In this document: piece by piece, positions 38,289 to 46,650 of the stretch | How positions within the stretch are numbered: the first letter of the stretch is position 1 | Layout of the letters: each line of letters starts with the position of its first letter | Assembly: GCA_964384675.1 (NCBI GenBank) | Contig: CAYLNK010000003.1 | Location: forward strand, 1 to 64,000 | DNA: 64,000 bases | DNA from: CAYLNK01 sp964384675 | Lineage (GTDB): Bacteria > Acidobacteriota > Thermoanaerobaculia > UBA5066 | Direction of reading: 5' to 3' | The notes under the pieces: model-generated | The model's input: the letters and a program-made list of their open reading frames with translations, nothing else | Told to the model about the DNA's origin: nothing | Database searches by the model: none | Translations under genes and position numbers: made by a program

Positions 38289-39704
38289 TCATTCGCCCTG
38301 GACGCTGATCTTGAGAGAGAGGAGGAGCCTCTGGACGTCCTTCGGGTTGGTGACGTCGACTTCCAAGGTCTTCTCCAGGGTCAGCGGCTCCCCGGTTTCC
38401 GTGATGAACCGCAGGCCGATCGTCACTTGCCGGGCTCGCGTCAGCGTGTCCCTCGGGACGGTCACGTCGAACGCCCGCGAGACCTCCCGCTTGTGGTTGG
38501 GGCCAGGGGCCAGGAGGTCGTCGAGGGACATGCCGTGCCGCCCGGCGCCCCGGGCGTCGCCGAGTGCGGCGACGACTCCCGTCGAGCCGCTCGGTTTCTG
38601 GGTGGATACCTTTCGGAGCTTGTCGAGCTCGGACAGGATGTCGACGTTGGAGCGTACTTTCACGTGCTTGACCGATTCGGCCGAGGCACCTCCGCCGCCG
38701 GTCGGGTTCTCGGCGAACCGGACGTCGGCATGGTGCTCCTCTTCTGCCTTGAAGGTCGGGACCTCCACCGTGGCGCCGGTGTCCGGGAGCTTGGGGCGGC
38801 GCATGATCCCGCTCTTCGTCAGGGCGGCGGACAGGCGGTCGTCGCTTTTCTCCTTCTCCGCCTTGCCGGCCTGATCGGCGAGCTCGGAGAACCGGGCGAG
38901 GCGCTCCAGGGTGCCGGACGGGCTGGCCGGGGGAGCCGGAGTCCCTTGAGGGGTCCCGGGCGGCGGAAGCGTCGGCGCCGGCGGGATCGGGGGCCGCGAC
39001 GCGAGCCTGTCCCCGAGGGCGGCGACGCCCTGTGTGATGGACTGGGTGATCGAGGGGGGGGCCGGGATCCCGCCGGCCGGGGCGGCGACCACCGCCGGCC
39101 GTTTGGCTTCTCCCGTCATGCGGGACCTGAGGGACTTGAGGGTCAGCTTGGAGATGGCCTTCAGCGTCTCGAAGACGCCGACGCCGTTCATGGCCGAGGC
39201 CTCGTACCACTCCACCGAGCGGTCGGGGTTGATGGCGTCGTTCAGGTCGTCCACGCTGGCGATGTTCGCCAGGTCCCGCTTGTTGTACTGGTAGACCCGC
39301 GGGATCTCGTCCAGGGAGAGGCCGATCTCGGCCAGGTTCTCCCGCAGGTTCTTGAGGCTCTCCCGGTTCGGATCGAGCATCGGACGCTGGGAGTCGGCGA
39401 CGAAGACGATCCCGTCGACGCCCTTGAGCACGAGCTTCCGGGTCGTGTTGTAGAAGACCTGCCCCGGGACCGTGTAGAGCTGGAGACGAGTCTTGAAGCC
39501 CCCGATCACCCCCACGTCGAGCGGAAGGAGGTCGAAGAAGAGGGTACGGTCGGTCTCGGTCTCGAGGGACACCATCTCTCCCCGGGAGTTGGGCGCGGTA
39601 CGGCCGTAGATGATGTGCAGGTTCGTGGTTTTCCCGCAGAGTCCAGGACCGTAGTACACGATCTTGGCGGCCATCTGCATCGTGGCGTAATTGAAGAAAA
39701 CCAT
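38289..39704 (-). CDS. mglA: MglA-type small GTPase with a long C-terminal extension
   Basis: A 471-residue protein. Residues 1-195 match MglA of Myxococcus closely: P-loop YYGPGLCGKTTNL, the T-E-T-D-R-T-L-F-F-D switch, LYTVPGQVFY (G3 without the usual Asp) and QYNKRDL (G4). MglA is normally about 195 residues and drives polarity of twitching and gliding motility. Here a tail of about 275 residues follows: Pro/Ala-rich to about 260, charged to about 360, then a beta-rich end (VTIGLRFITETGEPLTLEKT). pilT is also in the window. A GATAAT box lies about 45 nt upstream. Confidence 0.88.
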   Translation of the reverse strand: MVFFNYATMQMAAKIVYYGPGLCGKTTNLHIIYGRTAPNSRGEMVSLETETDRTLFFDLLPLDVGVIGGFKTRLQLYTVPGQVFYNTTRKLVLKGVDGIVFVADSQRPMLDPNRESLKNLRENLAEIGLSLDEIPRVYQYNKRDLANIASVDDLNDAINPDRSVEWYEASAMNGVGVFETLKAISKLTLKSLRSRMTGEAKRPAVVAAPAGGIPAPPSITQSITQGVAALGDRLASRPPIPPAPTLPPPGTPQGTPAPPASPSGTLERLARFSELADQAGKAEKEKSDDRLSAALTKSGIMRRPKLPDTGATVEVPTFKAEEEHHADVRFAENPTGGGGASAESVKHVKVRSNVDILSELDKLRKVSTQKPSGSTGVVAALGDARGAGRHGMSLDDLLAPGPNHKREVSRAFDVTVPRDTLTRARQVTIGLRFITETGEPLTLEKTLEVDVTNPKDVQRLLLSLKISVQGE

Positions 39705-39749
39705 CCGACCTCGCCGTTCCGTCGCTCGGGAAAAGGGCTCGCTAGATTA

Positions 39750-40586
39750 TCACCCGCGCTCGGGCTCCTCACCGGTTTTTTCCACGAGGGAGGCCCTCCG
39801 GAGCCGCCGCTGCTCCTCCACCAGCGCCTCGTAGAGGGCCAGTCTCGCCGGGTCCCAGGCCGAAAGCGACGTCCGGTGACGTTCGAGCGTCGCTTCGTCC
39901 CGGCGGGCCACCGGTCCGGTGAGCGCTCGCTCGGGACCGAGGGTCAGAGCGGCCTCGAGGGCCGCACGGGCGAGGGGCGCGAGCGCGTCGAGGGCCCGGT
40001 CGGGCGGGAGGCCGGCGGCCACCATCGCGTCTCGGGCGGCACCGAGCAGACCGACGATCGCGTTCGACGCCAGGACGGCGGAGAGGTGGTAGAGGGGGCG
40101 CGCGCCCGGAGCCAGCACGAACGGGACGCCCCCGAGACGAAGGGCCAGCTCCCGGCCGGTGGCGATCGCGGTCTCTTCGCCGTCGAGCGCGACGAGCGCG
40201 CCGCGAAAGCCCGCCGGATCGTCCGGTCCGCCCGGGAACGTCTGGAGCGGATGGAGCCCGCCCACGGCCGCGCCCACCCGGGACGCCGGCTCGAGGGCTT
40301 CCGGTCCGAGGGAGCCCGAGAGGTGCAGGACCACTCGGCCGTCGAGCGAGGCCGTGCCGCATCGGCCCAGGAGCGTCCCGGCGGTCGGGGTCACCTCCCG
40401 GTCCGGGACGGCCAGCACGATCGCTCCGAAGGACCCGAGGTCGGGCTCTTGGGCCGGGCTTCGTCCGGGCACGAGACGGACGATGACGCCAGCCGACGCG
40501 AGCGCCGAGGTGAGCGCAGAGCCGAGCCGGCCGCGCCCGACGACGGCCACCGGCATGGCATCCGGAGGAAGGCGCTCTGATATCAT
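39750..40586 (-). CDS. Rossmann-fold DUF2520 dehydrogenase-like protein
   Basis: A protein of about 278 residues. An NADP-binding N-terminus (VAVVGRGRLGSALTSALASAG) is followed by VLHLSGSLGPEAL, GGLHPLQTF and a helical C-terminal DUF2520 domain (YHLSAVLASNAIVGLLGAA). Relatives resemble ketopantoate or pyrroline-5-carboxylate reductases, but the substrate is unknown. ATG 40586 or ATG 40556 (MPVAVVGRG) could start it; neither has a Shine-Dalgarno. It is divergent from hrcA. Confidence 0.85.
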   Translation of the reverse strand: MISERLPPDAMPVAVVGRGRLGSALTSALASAGVIVRLVPGRSPAQEPDLGSFGAIVLAVPDREVTPTAGTLLGRCGTASLDGRVVLHLSGSLGPEALEPASRVGAAVGGLHPLQTFPGGPDDPAGFRGALVALDGEETAIATGRELALRLGGVPFVLAPGARPLYHLSAVLASNAIVGLLGAARDAMVAAGLPPDRALDALAPLARAALEAALTLGPERALTGPVARRDEATLERHRTSLSAWDPARLALYEALVEEQRRLRRASLVEKTGEEPERG

Positions 40587-40587
40587 T

Positions 40588-40597
40588 TTGACGTCAA
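40588..40597. promoter_or_regulatory. TTGACGTCAA palindrome upstream of hrcA
   Basis: A perfect 10-nt palindrome in the gap between DUF2520 and hrcA. It contains TTGACG, which could be a -35, but no matching -10 is seen 17 nt away. No CIRCE inverted repeat (TTAGCACTC-N9-GAGTGCTAA) is present before hrcA. It is a candidate operator of unknown regulator. Confidence 0.35.
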
Positions 40598-40664
40598 GTA
40601 CGGTCCTGCCGACGGGGAGCAGGCGCCTGGGCGGGTAGCTTAGCGTGGTGGAGGTCTTCTCACG

Positions 40665-41723
40665 ATGGCCGGCGAATTGAGGGAGCTCGACATCCGTTCC
40701 CGCGATGTCCTGGCGTCCGTCATCGGCGCTTACATCCGGAGCGCCGTCCCGGTCTCGTCGCGCCAGCTCACCCGCACGGCCGCGTTCGGGCTCTCCGCCG
40801 CCTCGCTCCGGAACGCCATGGCCGACCTCGAGGACCTCGGTTTTCTCACCCATCCTCACGTCTCGGCGGGACGTGTGCCGACCGACCTGGGGTACCGGAC
40901 GTACGTGGGGGGGCTGATGACCAAGTCGGAGCCGACCCCGGAGGAACGGGCCCGGATCGCTCACGACCTGGAGCCGGAGGCGTTCGAGGTCGATCGCTTC
41001 CTGCATGCCACCTCGCGCCTCCTCTCCCGGCTGACCGGAGAGGTCGGCGTGGTGGCCGCGGCCGAGCCTCTCGCCCTCGTTCTGGAGTCGGTCCACTTCA
41101 CTCGCGTCGCCGAGCGAAAGGTGCTCGCGATCCTGGTTTCCGAGCCCGGAATCGCCGAGAGCCGGGTGCTCGAGACCCGCGAGAACTTCAGCCCGGACGA
41201 CCTCGACGCGATCTCTCGCCGGCTCACGATCGACTTCCGCGGGAAGTCGCTCCTGGAGATCCGGCGTCACTTCCTCGACTCGCTCGAGGAGGAGAAGATA
41301 CGCTTCGACGCCGCTCTCGCCCGCACCCGGGAGCTGGGCCGGAAAGCGTTCCTGGAAGCCAGGCCGGAGCCGGACCTCTACCTCGACGGGACGGAGAACT
41401 TCCTCGACAAGCCGGAATTCGCCCAGGACATGGAGTCTCTACGCCGGATGTTCCGGGCGCTCGACGAGAAGGTGCGGCTGCTCAGCCTCCTGAACGACTG
41501 CCTCGAGGGCGCGCCCGGCGTGCGCACCGTGATCGGCTGCGAGAACGCTTTCACCGAGGAGACGCGAAGCGCGGTGGTCTCGATCCCGTACGGGAGGGGA
41601 GACCGGGTTCTCGGGGTCCTCGGCGTGGTCGGTCCCCGGAGGATGGAGTACGCCCGCATCGTGCCGCTGGTGGAGGAGCTTGGACGGTACGTGACGCGAC
41701 GACTGACGGAGGGGACGACATGA
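40665..41723 (+). CDS. hrcA: Heat-inducible transcription repressor HrcA
   Basis: A 352-residue repressor. The N-terminal winged helix (residues 1-75) contains PVSSRQLTRTAAFGLSAASL and SAGRVPTDLGYR. The GAF-like middle and dimerisation domains follow to the end. It normally binds CIRCE operators before hrcA/dnaK or groE, but none is visible here. It has a GGAGG Shine-Dalgarno about 10 nt before ATG and overlaps grpE by 4 nt, so it heads hrcA-grpE-dnaK-dnaJ. Confidence 0.95.
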   Translation: MAGELRELDIRSRDVLASVIGAYIRSAVPVSSRQLTRTAAFGLSAASLRNAMADLEDLGFLTHPHVSAGRVPTDLGYRTYVGGLMTKSEPTPEERARIAHDLEPEAFEVDRFLHATSRLLSRLTGEVGVVAAAEPLALVLESVHFTRVAERKVLAILVSEPGIAESRVLETRENFSPDDLDAISRRLTIDFRGKSLLEIRRHFLDSLEEEKIRFDAALARTRELGRKAFLEARPEPDLYLDGTENFLDKPEFAQDMESLRRMFRALDEKVRLLSLLNDCLEGAPGVRTVIGCENAFTEETRSAVVSIPYGRGDRVLGVLGVVGPRRMEYARIVPLVEELGRYVTRRLTEGTT

Positions 41724-42469
41724 CGAGCGGCCGACCCCCACGCCGGAACGACGACGACGTGGTCTACCTCGAGGAGGACGGTGGCGACGACGTCGCCCGC
41801 GCTCTGGCCGAGGCGGAGCGAGCCGTTGCGGCGGTCGAGGAGCGCCACAGCAAGAAGCACGAGCTGGATCTCCAGGCCGGGGTCACCGAGGTCCTGCCGC
41901 CGCCGGCACCCGACCTCCCGGCCGCCGCCCAGGTGGAGGCCATGGCGCTGGGAGCCCGCATCTCGACCCTCGAGGACGAGGTCGCCACCGAACGTGAGCG
42001 CGCCGTGCGCGCCGAGGAGGAGTCGGGCCGCATGCGGGAAGCGCTCCTCCGGAAGACGTCCGATTTCGAGAACCTCAAGCGCCGCACCGAGCGGGAGAAG
42101 ACCGACTTCTTCAAGTTCGCGCTCGCCGAGACGTTCCGGGACCTCCTTCCGATTCTCGACAACTTCGAGCGGGCCCTCGCCCACGGCGCGGACGCGGCCG
42201 TGAAGGACGACTTTCGGGTGGGGATCGAGATGATCGCCAAGCAGCTCTCGGACGCGCTTCGCAAGTACGGGCTCGCCGAGATCCCGGCCCAGGGGCTGCC
42301 GTTCGACCCGAACGTGCACGAGGGCGTGGTGAGGGAGGAGACCGATGCCGTCCCGCCCGGCACCGTGCTGGATGTGCTCCAGAAAGGGTATATCCTGAAC
42401 GAGAAGCTGCTCAGACCGGCGATGGTGAAGGTGGCCGCGGCCCCGGGGCGGTCGGCGGAAGAGTCGTGA
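41720..42469 (+). CDS. grpE: Nucleotide exchange factor GrpE
   Basis: A 249-residue cochaperone that exchanges ADP on DnaK. A long acidic, low-complexity N-terminus (about 1-75) leads into a coiled coil (about 76-115) and LLRKTSDFENLKRRTEREK. The beta-domain has GLPFDPNVHEGV and VLQKGYILNEKLLRPAMVKV, the family's most conserved part. The N-terminus is longer than in most GrpE proteins. It overlaps hrcA by 4 nt and lies 21 nt before dnaK. Confidence 0.95.
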   Translation: MTSGRPPRRNDDDVVYLEEDGGDDVARALAEAERAVAAVEERHSKKHELDLQAGVTEVLPPPAPDLPAAAQVEAMALGARISTLEDEVATERERAVRAEEESGRMREALLRKTSDFENLKRRTEREKTDFFKFALAETFRDLLPILDNFERALAHGADAAVKDDFRVGIEMIAKQLSDALRKYGLAEIPAQGLPFDPNVHEGVVREETDAVPPGTVLDVLQKGYILNEKLLRPAMVKVAAAPGRSAEES

Positions 42470-42490
42470 CCGGCAAGCAGGAGGCGTGAC

Positions 42491-44320
42491 TTGGCCAAGG
42501 TCCTCGGCATCGATCTCGGGACGACCAACTCGTGCGCTGCCGTCATCGAGGTGGGCTCGCCACAGGTGATCCCGAACCGCGAGGGGGCGCGCACGACCCC
42601 GTCCATCGTCGGGTTCACGGAGGACGGCGAGCGCCTCGTCGGCCAGATCGCGAAGCGCCAGGCGATCACCAACCCGACCCAGACCATCTATGCGGTGAAG
42701 CGCCTCATCGGCCGGAAGTGGGAGTCGCCCGAGGTGCGCCAGGCGAAGGACCACCTCTCGTACCCGATCGTGCCGGCTCCCAACGGAGACGTGAAGATCC
42801 GGGTGCGTGACCGCGACTATGCGCCCGAGGAGATCGCGGCGTTCGTCCTGCGGGAGATCAAGGAATTCTGCGAGGAGTCGCTCGGGGAGGAGATCCGCGA
42901 GGCGATCATCACCGTCCCGGCCTATTTCGACGACTCTCAGCGCCAGGCCACCCGCGACGCGGGCCGGATCGCCGGGCTCGAGGTCCTCCGGATCATCAAC
43001 GAGCCCACGGCGGCCTCGCTGGCGTACGGCCTCGAGAAGGGGAAATCCCACGAGACGATCGCGGTCTACGACCTCGGCGGGGGGACGTTCGATATCTCGA
43101 TCCTCCGCATCGAGAACGGGATGTTCGAGGTGCTCTCGACCTCGGGCGACACGTTCCTGGGCGGGGAGGACTTCGACCGGGCGATCATGGACTGGCTGCT
43201 CGCGGACTTCCTCCGGCAGACCGGCATCGACCTCCGCCAGGACCGCCTCGCGCTCCAGCGCCTCAAGGAGGCGGCCGAGAAGGCGAAGTGCGAGCTGTCG
43301 AGCGCGTTCGAGACCACGATCGCGCTCCCGTTCATCGCCTCGGACGCCACCGGCCCCAAGCACATCAACAAGCTCCTCACCCGGGACACGTTCGAGTCTC
43401 TGGTCGACGAGCTGATCCAGCGTACGGGCGGCCCGTGCCGGAACGCGCTCGACGCGGCCGGCCTGAAGCCGGACCAGATCGACAACATCATCCTCGTCGG
43501 CGGCCAGACCCGCACCCCGAAGGTCCAGGCGATGGTGGAGTCGATCTTCGGCCAGCCGCCGAACCGGTCGATCAACCCGGACGAGGTCGTCGCGGTCGGC
43601 GCCGCGATCCAGGGCGGCGTGCTGCGCGGCGAGATCAAGGACATCGTCCTCCTCGACGTGACGCCGCTCTCCCTCGGCATCGAGACTCACGGCGGCATCT
43701 TCGTCAAGCTGATCGAGCGCAACTCGACCATCCCGACCAAGAACACCCAGATCTTCACGACGGTCTCCGACAACCAGAGCATCGTCGAGATCAACGTCCT
43801 GCAGGGCGAGCGCGAGATCGCCAAGGAGAACAAGGCGCTCGGGAAGTTCCAGCTCGTCGGGATCCCGCCCGCTGCCCGCGGCGTGCCCCAGATCGAGGTC
43901 TCCTTCTCGATCGACTCCTCGGGCATCGTGAACGTGTCGGCGCGCGACATGGCCACCGGCAAGGCCCAGGGCGTCCAGATCAACCCGGCGGGCGGACTCT
44001 CGCAGGACGAGATCGACCGCATCGTCGAGGAGGCGGCCAGCAACAAGGCCGCCGACCTGAAGCGCAAGGAGATCCGCCAGCTCAAGAACAAGCTCGAGGG
44101 GCTGATCGGGGGAAACGAGCGGGTCTTCCGCGAGTTCGGGAATCTCCTGCAGGAGGACGAGCGGGACCGGATCGCCCGCACGCTCGAGCGCGCCAAGGAA
44201 GTGATGACCGAGGATACGCGGGGCGAGATCGACAACGCCCTCCTCGACATGCAGGGCGTCTCGCGGATCCTCACGAACGCCATGCTCTACAAGACCGAGC
44301 AGAAGTCCGCGAAAGAATGA
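42491..44320 (+). CDS. dnaK: Chaperone DnaK (Hsp70)
   Basis: A 609-residue Hsp70. The start is TTG 42491 (MAKVLGIDLGTTNSCAAV) after CAGGAGG. The ATPase motifs AVYDLGGGTFDIS and ILVGGQTRTPKV are intact, and the substrate domain runs to about 500. The C-terminus ends LYKTEQKSAKE, so the usual disordered Gly-rich tail is nearly absent, which makes it shorter than typical DnaK (about 635). The stop TGA is followed without a gap by the 57-bp repeat array. Confidence 0.97.
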   Translation: MAKVLGIDLGTTNSCAAVIEVGSPQVIPNREGARTTPSIVGFTEDGERLVGQIAKRQAITNPTQTIYAVKRLIGRKWESPEVRQAKDHLSYPIVPAPNGDVKIRVRDRDYAPEEIAAFVLREIKEFCEESLGEEIREAIITVPAYFDDSQRQATRDAGRIAGLEVLRIINEPTAASLAYGLEKGKSHETIAVYDLGGGTFDISILRIENGMFEVLSTSGDTFLGGEDFDRAIMDWLLADFLRQTGIDLRQDRLALQRLKEAAEKAKCELSSAFETTIALPFIASDATGPKHINKLLTRDTFESLVDELIQRTGGPCRNALDAAGLKPDQIDNIILVGGQTRTPKVQAMVESIFGQPPNRSINPDEVVAVGAAIQGGVLRGEIKDIVLLDVTPLSLGIETHGGIFVKLIERNSTIPTKNTQIFTTVSDNQSIVEINVLQGEREIAKENKALGKFQLVGIPPAARGVPQIEVSFSIDSSGIVNVSARDMATGKAQGVQINPAGGLSQDEIDRIVEEAASNKAADLKRKEIRQLKNKLEGLIGGNERVFREFGNLLQEDERDRIARTLERAKEVMTEDTRGEIDNALLDMQGVSRILTNAMLYKTEQKSAKE

Positions 44321-44678
44321 CGGGGGGCTCCTTCGCCGCCCCCCGTACCCCCGGCGGGGTCGTCGCAGAGTTTGGNNNNNNNNNNNNNNNNNNNNNNNNN
44401 NNNNNNNNNNNNNNNNNNNNNNNNNNNNNNNNNNNNNNNNNNNNNNNNNNNNNNNNNNNNNNNNNNNNNNNNNNNCGGGGGGCTCCTTCGCCGCCCCCCG
44501 TACCCCCGGCGGGGTCGTCGCAGAGTTTGGCGCGGGGGGCTCCTTCGCCGCCCCCCGTACCCCCGGCGGGGTCGTCGCAGAGTTTGGTACGGGGGGCTCC
44601 TTCGCCGCCCCCCGTACCCCCGGCGGGGTCGTCGCAGAGTCTTGTACGGGGGGCTCCTTCGCCGCCCGCACACCAGGC
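44321..44678. repeat. 57-bp tandem hairpin array (array 2), interrupted by an assembly gap
   Basis: Copies of a 57-bp unit begin at 44321, 44476, 44533, 44590 and 44647 (the last truncated), with 100 N after the first. Each unit holds CGGGGGGC / GCCCCCCG with a 9-nt loop and a second small stem, CCCCGGCGGGG. It starts directly at the dnaK stop and ends 24 nt before dnaJ. The period is a multiple of three, so false ORFs of 19-residue repeats run through it. The true copy number is unknown. Confidence 0.92.
44376..44475. other. Assembly gap (100 N)
   Basis: Exactly 100 N inside array 2, a scaffold placeholder. The real array may be longer or shorter. Confidence 0.98.
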
Positions 44679-44690
44679 CGCACAACCCGC

Positions 44691-44696
44691 TAGGAT
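44691..44696 (+). promoter_or_regulatory. -10-like box directly before dnaJ
   Basis: TAGGAT ends 6 nt before GTG 44703, which would place transcription start on the start codon. There is no Shine-Dalgarno. dnaJ may thus have its own leaderless transcript besides read-through from dnaK. Confidence 0.4.
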
Positions 44697-44702
44697 CATG
44701 CC

Positions 44703-45830
44703 GTGAGCCCCTCCGTGCGCGATTACTACGAAGTCCTCGGCGTCCCCCGGGACGCCGACGCCGCCGCGATCAAGTCCGCCTACCGGAAGATGGCGGTGAA
44801 GTACCACCCCGACAAGAACCCGGGCGACAAGGAAGCCGAGGAGCGCTTCAAGGAGGCGGCGGAGGCGTACGCCGTCCTGTCCGACCCCGAGAAGCGGGGC
44901 CGGTTCGACCGGTTCGGGGTCGAGGGTGTCCGGGGCGCGGGCGGGCCCGTCGGCTTCGACCCCAACGCGTTCGGAGACTTCGCCGACATCCTGGGTGACC
45001 TCTTCGGCTTCGCGTCGCAGGGCGCGGGGCGGGGGCATCGGCAGGGCGGCGAGGACCTCCAGACCGAGGTGTCGCTTCAGTTCGAGGAGGCGGCCTTCGG
45101 CGTCGAGAAGAAGCTCACCATGCGGCGCTACGAGCGATGCGACGCCTGCCGGGGCCGCGGCGGGAAGGACGGCGCGGCGCCGGTCACGTGCAAGACGTGC
45201 CGCGGGCAGGGCCGCATCCAGTACCGCCAGGGCTTCTTCGCCATCGCGCGGCCGTGTCCGGACTGCGGAGGGGCCGGCGAGAAGGTGAAGGACCCGTGCC
45301 CGGACTGCAACGGCGACGGGCGGGTGCTGCGCGAGCGGACCCTCACGATCGGGATCCCCGCGGGGGTCGACGACGGCGCGCGGCTCCGGCTGACGGGCGA
45401 GGGGAACCACGGGCGCGGGGGCGGTCCGCCCGGAGACCTCTACGTGCTGCTCCACGTCCTCCCCCACGAGCAGTTCCGGCGGGATGGCCCGAACGTGATC
45501 CTCACCTGGGCGATCCCGTTCTGGACGGCGGCGCTCGGAGGGACGGTGGAGGTCCCGACGCTGCACGGGAACGAGCCGATCGAGATCCCCGCCGGAACCG
45601 CCGCCGGTCGGGTGTTCACCCTGAAGGGGAAGGGGATCCGGCGCGTCGACGGGAGGGGCGGAGCGGGTGACCAGCACGTCCTCGTCACCGTGCGCATTCC
45701 GAAGAAGCTCACCTCCGCTCAGAAGGACGCGGTGAGGAAGCTCGCCGAGGCGTTCGACGAGCCCCACGGCGCGACGACGAAGGACGAGAAGGGCTTCTTC
45801 GAGCGGATCAAGGAGTTCCTGAGCGAATGA
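44703..45830 (+). CDS. dnaJ: Chaperone DnaJ (Hsp40)
   Basis: A 375-residue type I Hsp40. The J domain (residues 1-70) has YHPDKNPGD with the HPD motif that triggers DnaK ATPase. A Gly/Phe-rich segment follows. Four CxxCxGxG zinc motifs are intact (CDACRGRG, CKTCRGQG, CPDCGGAG, CPDCNGDG), then the C-terminal substrate domains. The start is GTG 44703 with no Shine-Dalgarno. It is separated from dnaK by the hairpin array. Confidence 0.97.
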   Translation: MSPSVRDYYEVLGVPRDADAAAIKSAYRKMAVKYHPDKNPGDKEAEERFKEAAEAYAVLSDPEKRGRFDRFGVEGVRGAGGPVGFDPNAFGDFADILGDLFGFASQGAGRGHRQGGEDLQTEVSLQFEEAAFGVEKKLTMRRYERCDACRGRGGKDGAAPVTCKTCRGQGRIQYRQGFFAIARPCPDCGGAGEKVKDPCPDCNGDGRVLRERTLTIGIPAGVDDGARLRLTGEGNHGRGGGPPGDLYVLLHVLPHEQFRRDGPNVILTWAIPFWTAALGGTVEVPTLHGNEPIEIPAGTAAGRVFTLKGKGIRRVDGRGGAGDQHVLVTVRIPKKLTSAQKDAVRKLAEAFDEPHGATTKDEKGFFERIKEFLSE

Positions 45831-45918
45831 GCGCGGGGGCGGCCTGAGCGTCGTCCGGCTCACACTGGCGGCGCCGCCGCCCGGGGGAGACGACACGCTC
45901 TTCGAGGTCCTCGCCGGG

Positions 45919-46650
45919 GTGCCGTGCTCCTTTAGCCGGACCGGCGACCGGCTCGACGTCTGGGTGGGTCCGGAGGACGAGGCCGAAGCCCGCCTCGAGC
46001 TCGAGGGCGCCGGGCTCTCCTACGAGCGGGCCGAGGAGCCGGAGCGCGACTGGGTCGCCCAGGCGGCCGCGCTCCAGCGTCCCGTGGCCGTGGGGCCGTA
46101 CCTCCTCGACCCGCACGGGGCGGCCGCGCCCTCGTTCGTGGGCCGGCGGCGCCGCCTGCTGATCCCCGCCTCCCGGGCCTTCGGGACCGGCTCGCACGAG
46201 TCGACGCGTCTCGCTCTCCGCCTGCTCCTCCGGGAGGGCCTCGCCGGGCGCCGGGTCCTGGACGCCGGATGCGGCGCCGGCGTGCTCGGCTTCGTCGCCG
46301 CCTGCGAGGGCGCGCGGGTCGTGGCGTTCGACATCGACCCCGACGCGGCGTTCAAGACGCGGGAGCTGGCCGCCACGAACGGTGTGCCGGGGGTCTCCGC
46401 GATCGCCTCGCCGCTCGCGTCGATCGGCGGGCCGTTCGACCTCGCGGTCGCGAACATGATCGCCGAGGAGGTCGGGCCGCTCCTGCCGGGAATCCGTGCG
46501 CGGCTCCGGACCGGCGGCCGTCTCGTCACGTCCGGTCAGCTCCTCTCCGGCGAGGCGGAGTGGCTCGCGCGCCTCCGGGCTTCGGGATTCCGGCCGCTCC
46601 GGCTGGCCGCGGAGAACGAGTGGCTGGCGGTGACCGCCGAGGCGGTGTGA
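45919..46650 (+). CDS. prmA: Ribosomal protein L11 methyltransferase
   Basis: A methyltransferase that modifies ribosomal protein L11. RAFGTGSHESTRLAL and VLDAGCGAGVLGF are diagnostic, with VANMIAEEVGPLLPGI later. GTG 45919 (243 residues) is the first standard start, but the frame is open and protein-like upstream (SVVRLTLAAPPPGGDDTLFE), matching the missing first strand of the PrmA N-domain. CTG 45844 may be the true start, giving 268 residues. The gene overlaps rsmE by 4 nt. The prmA-rsmE pair after dnaJ is a common bacterial arrangement. Confidence 0.9.
   Translation: MPCSFSRTGDRLDVWVGPEDEAEARLELEGAGLSYERAEEPERDWVAQAAALQRPVAVGPYLLDPHGAAAPSFVGRRRRLLIPASRAFGTGSHESTRLALRLLLREGLAGRRVLDAGCGAGVLGFVAACEGARVVAFDIDPDAAFKTRELAATNGVPGVSAIASPLASIGGPFDLAVANMIAEEVGPLLPGIRARLRTGGRLVTSGQLLSGEAEWLARLRASGFRPLRLAAENEWLAVTAEAV

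Noticed and set aside
44271..45896. Long frames with 19-residue Pro/Gly repeats through array 2 on both strands
   Set aside because: A 57-bp unit keeps the frame open on any strand. The frames run into dnaK or dnaJ antisense and across the N gap, and there is no start signal.
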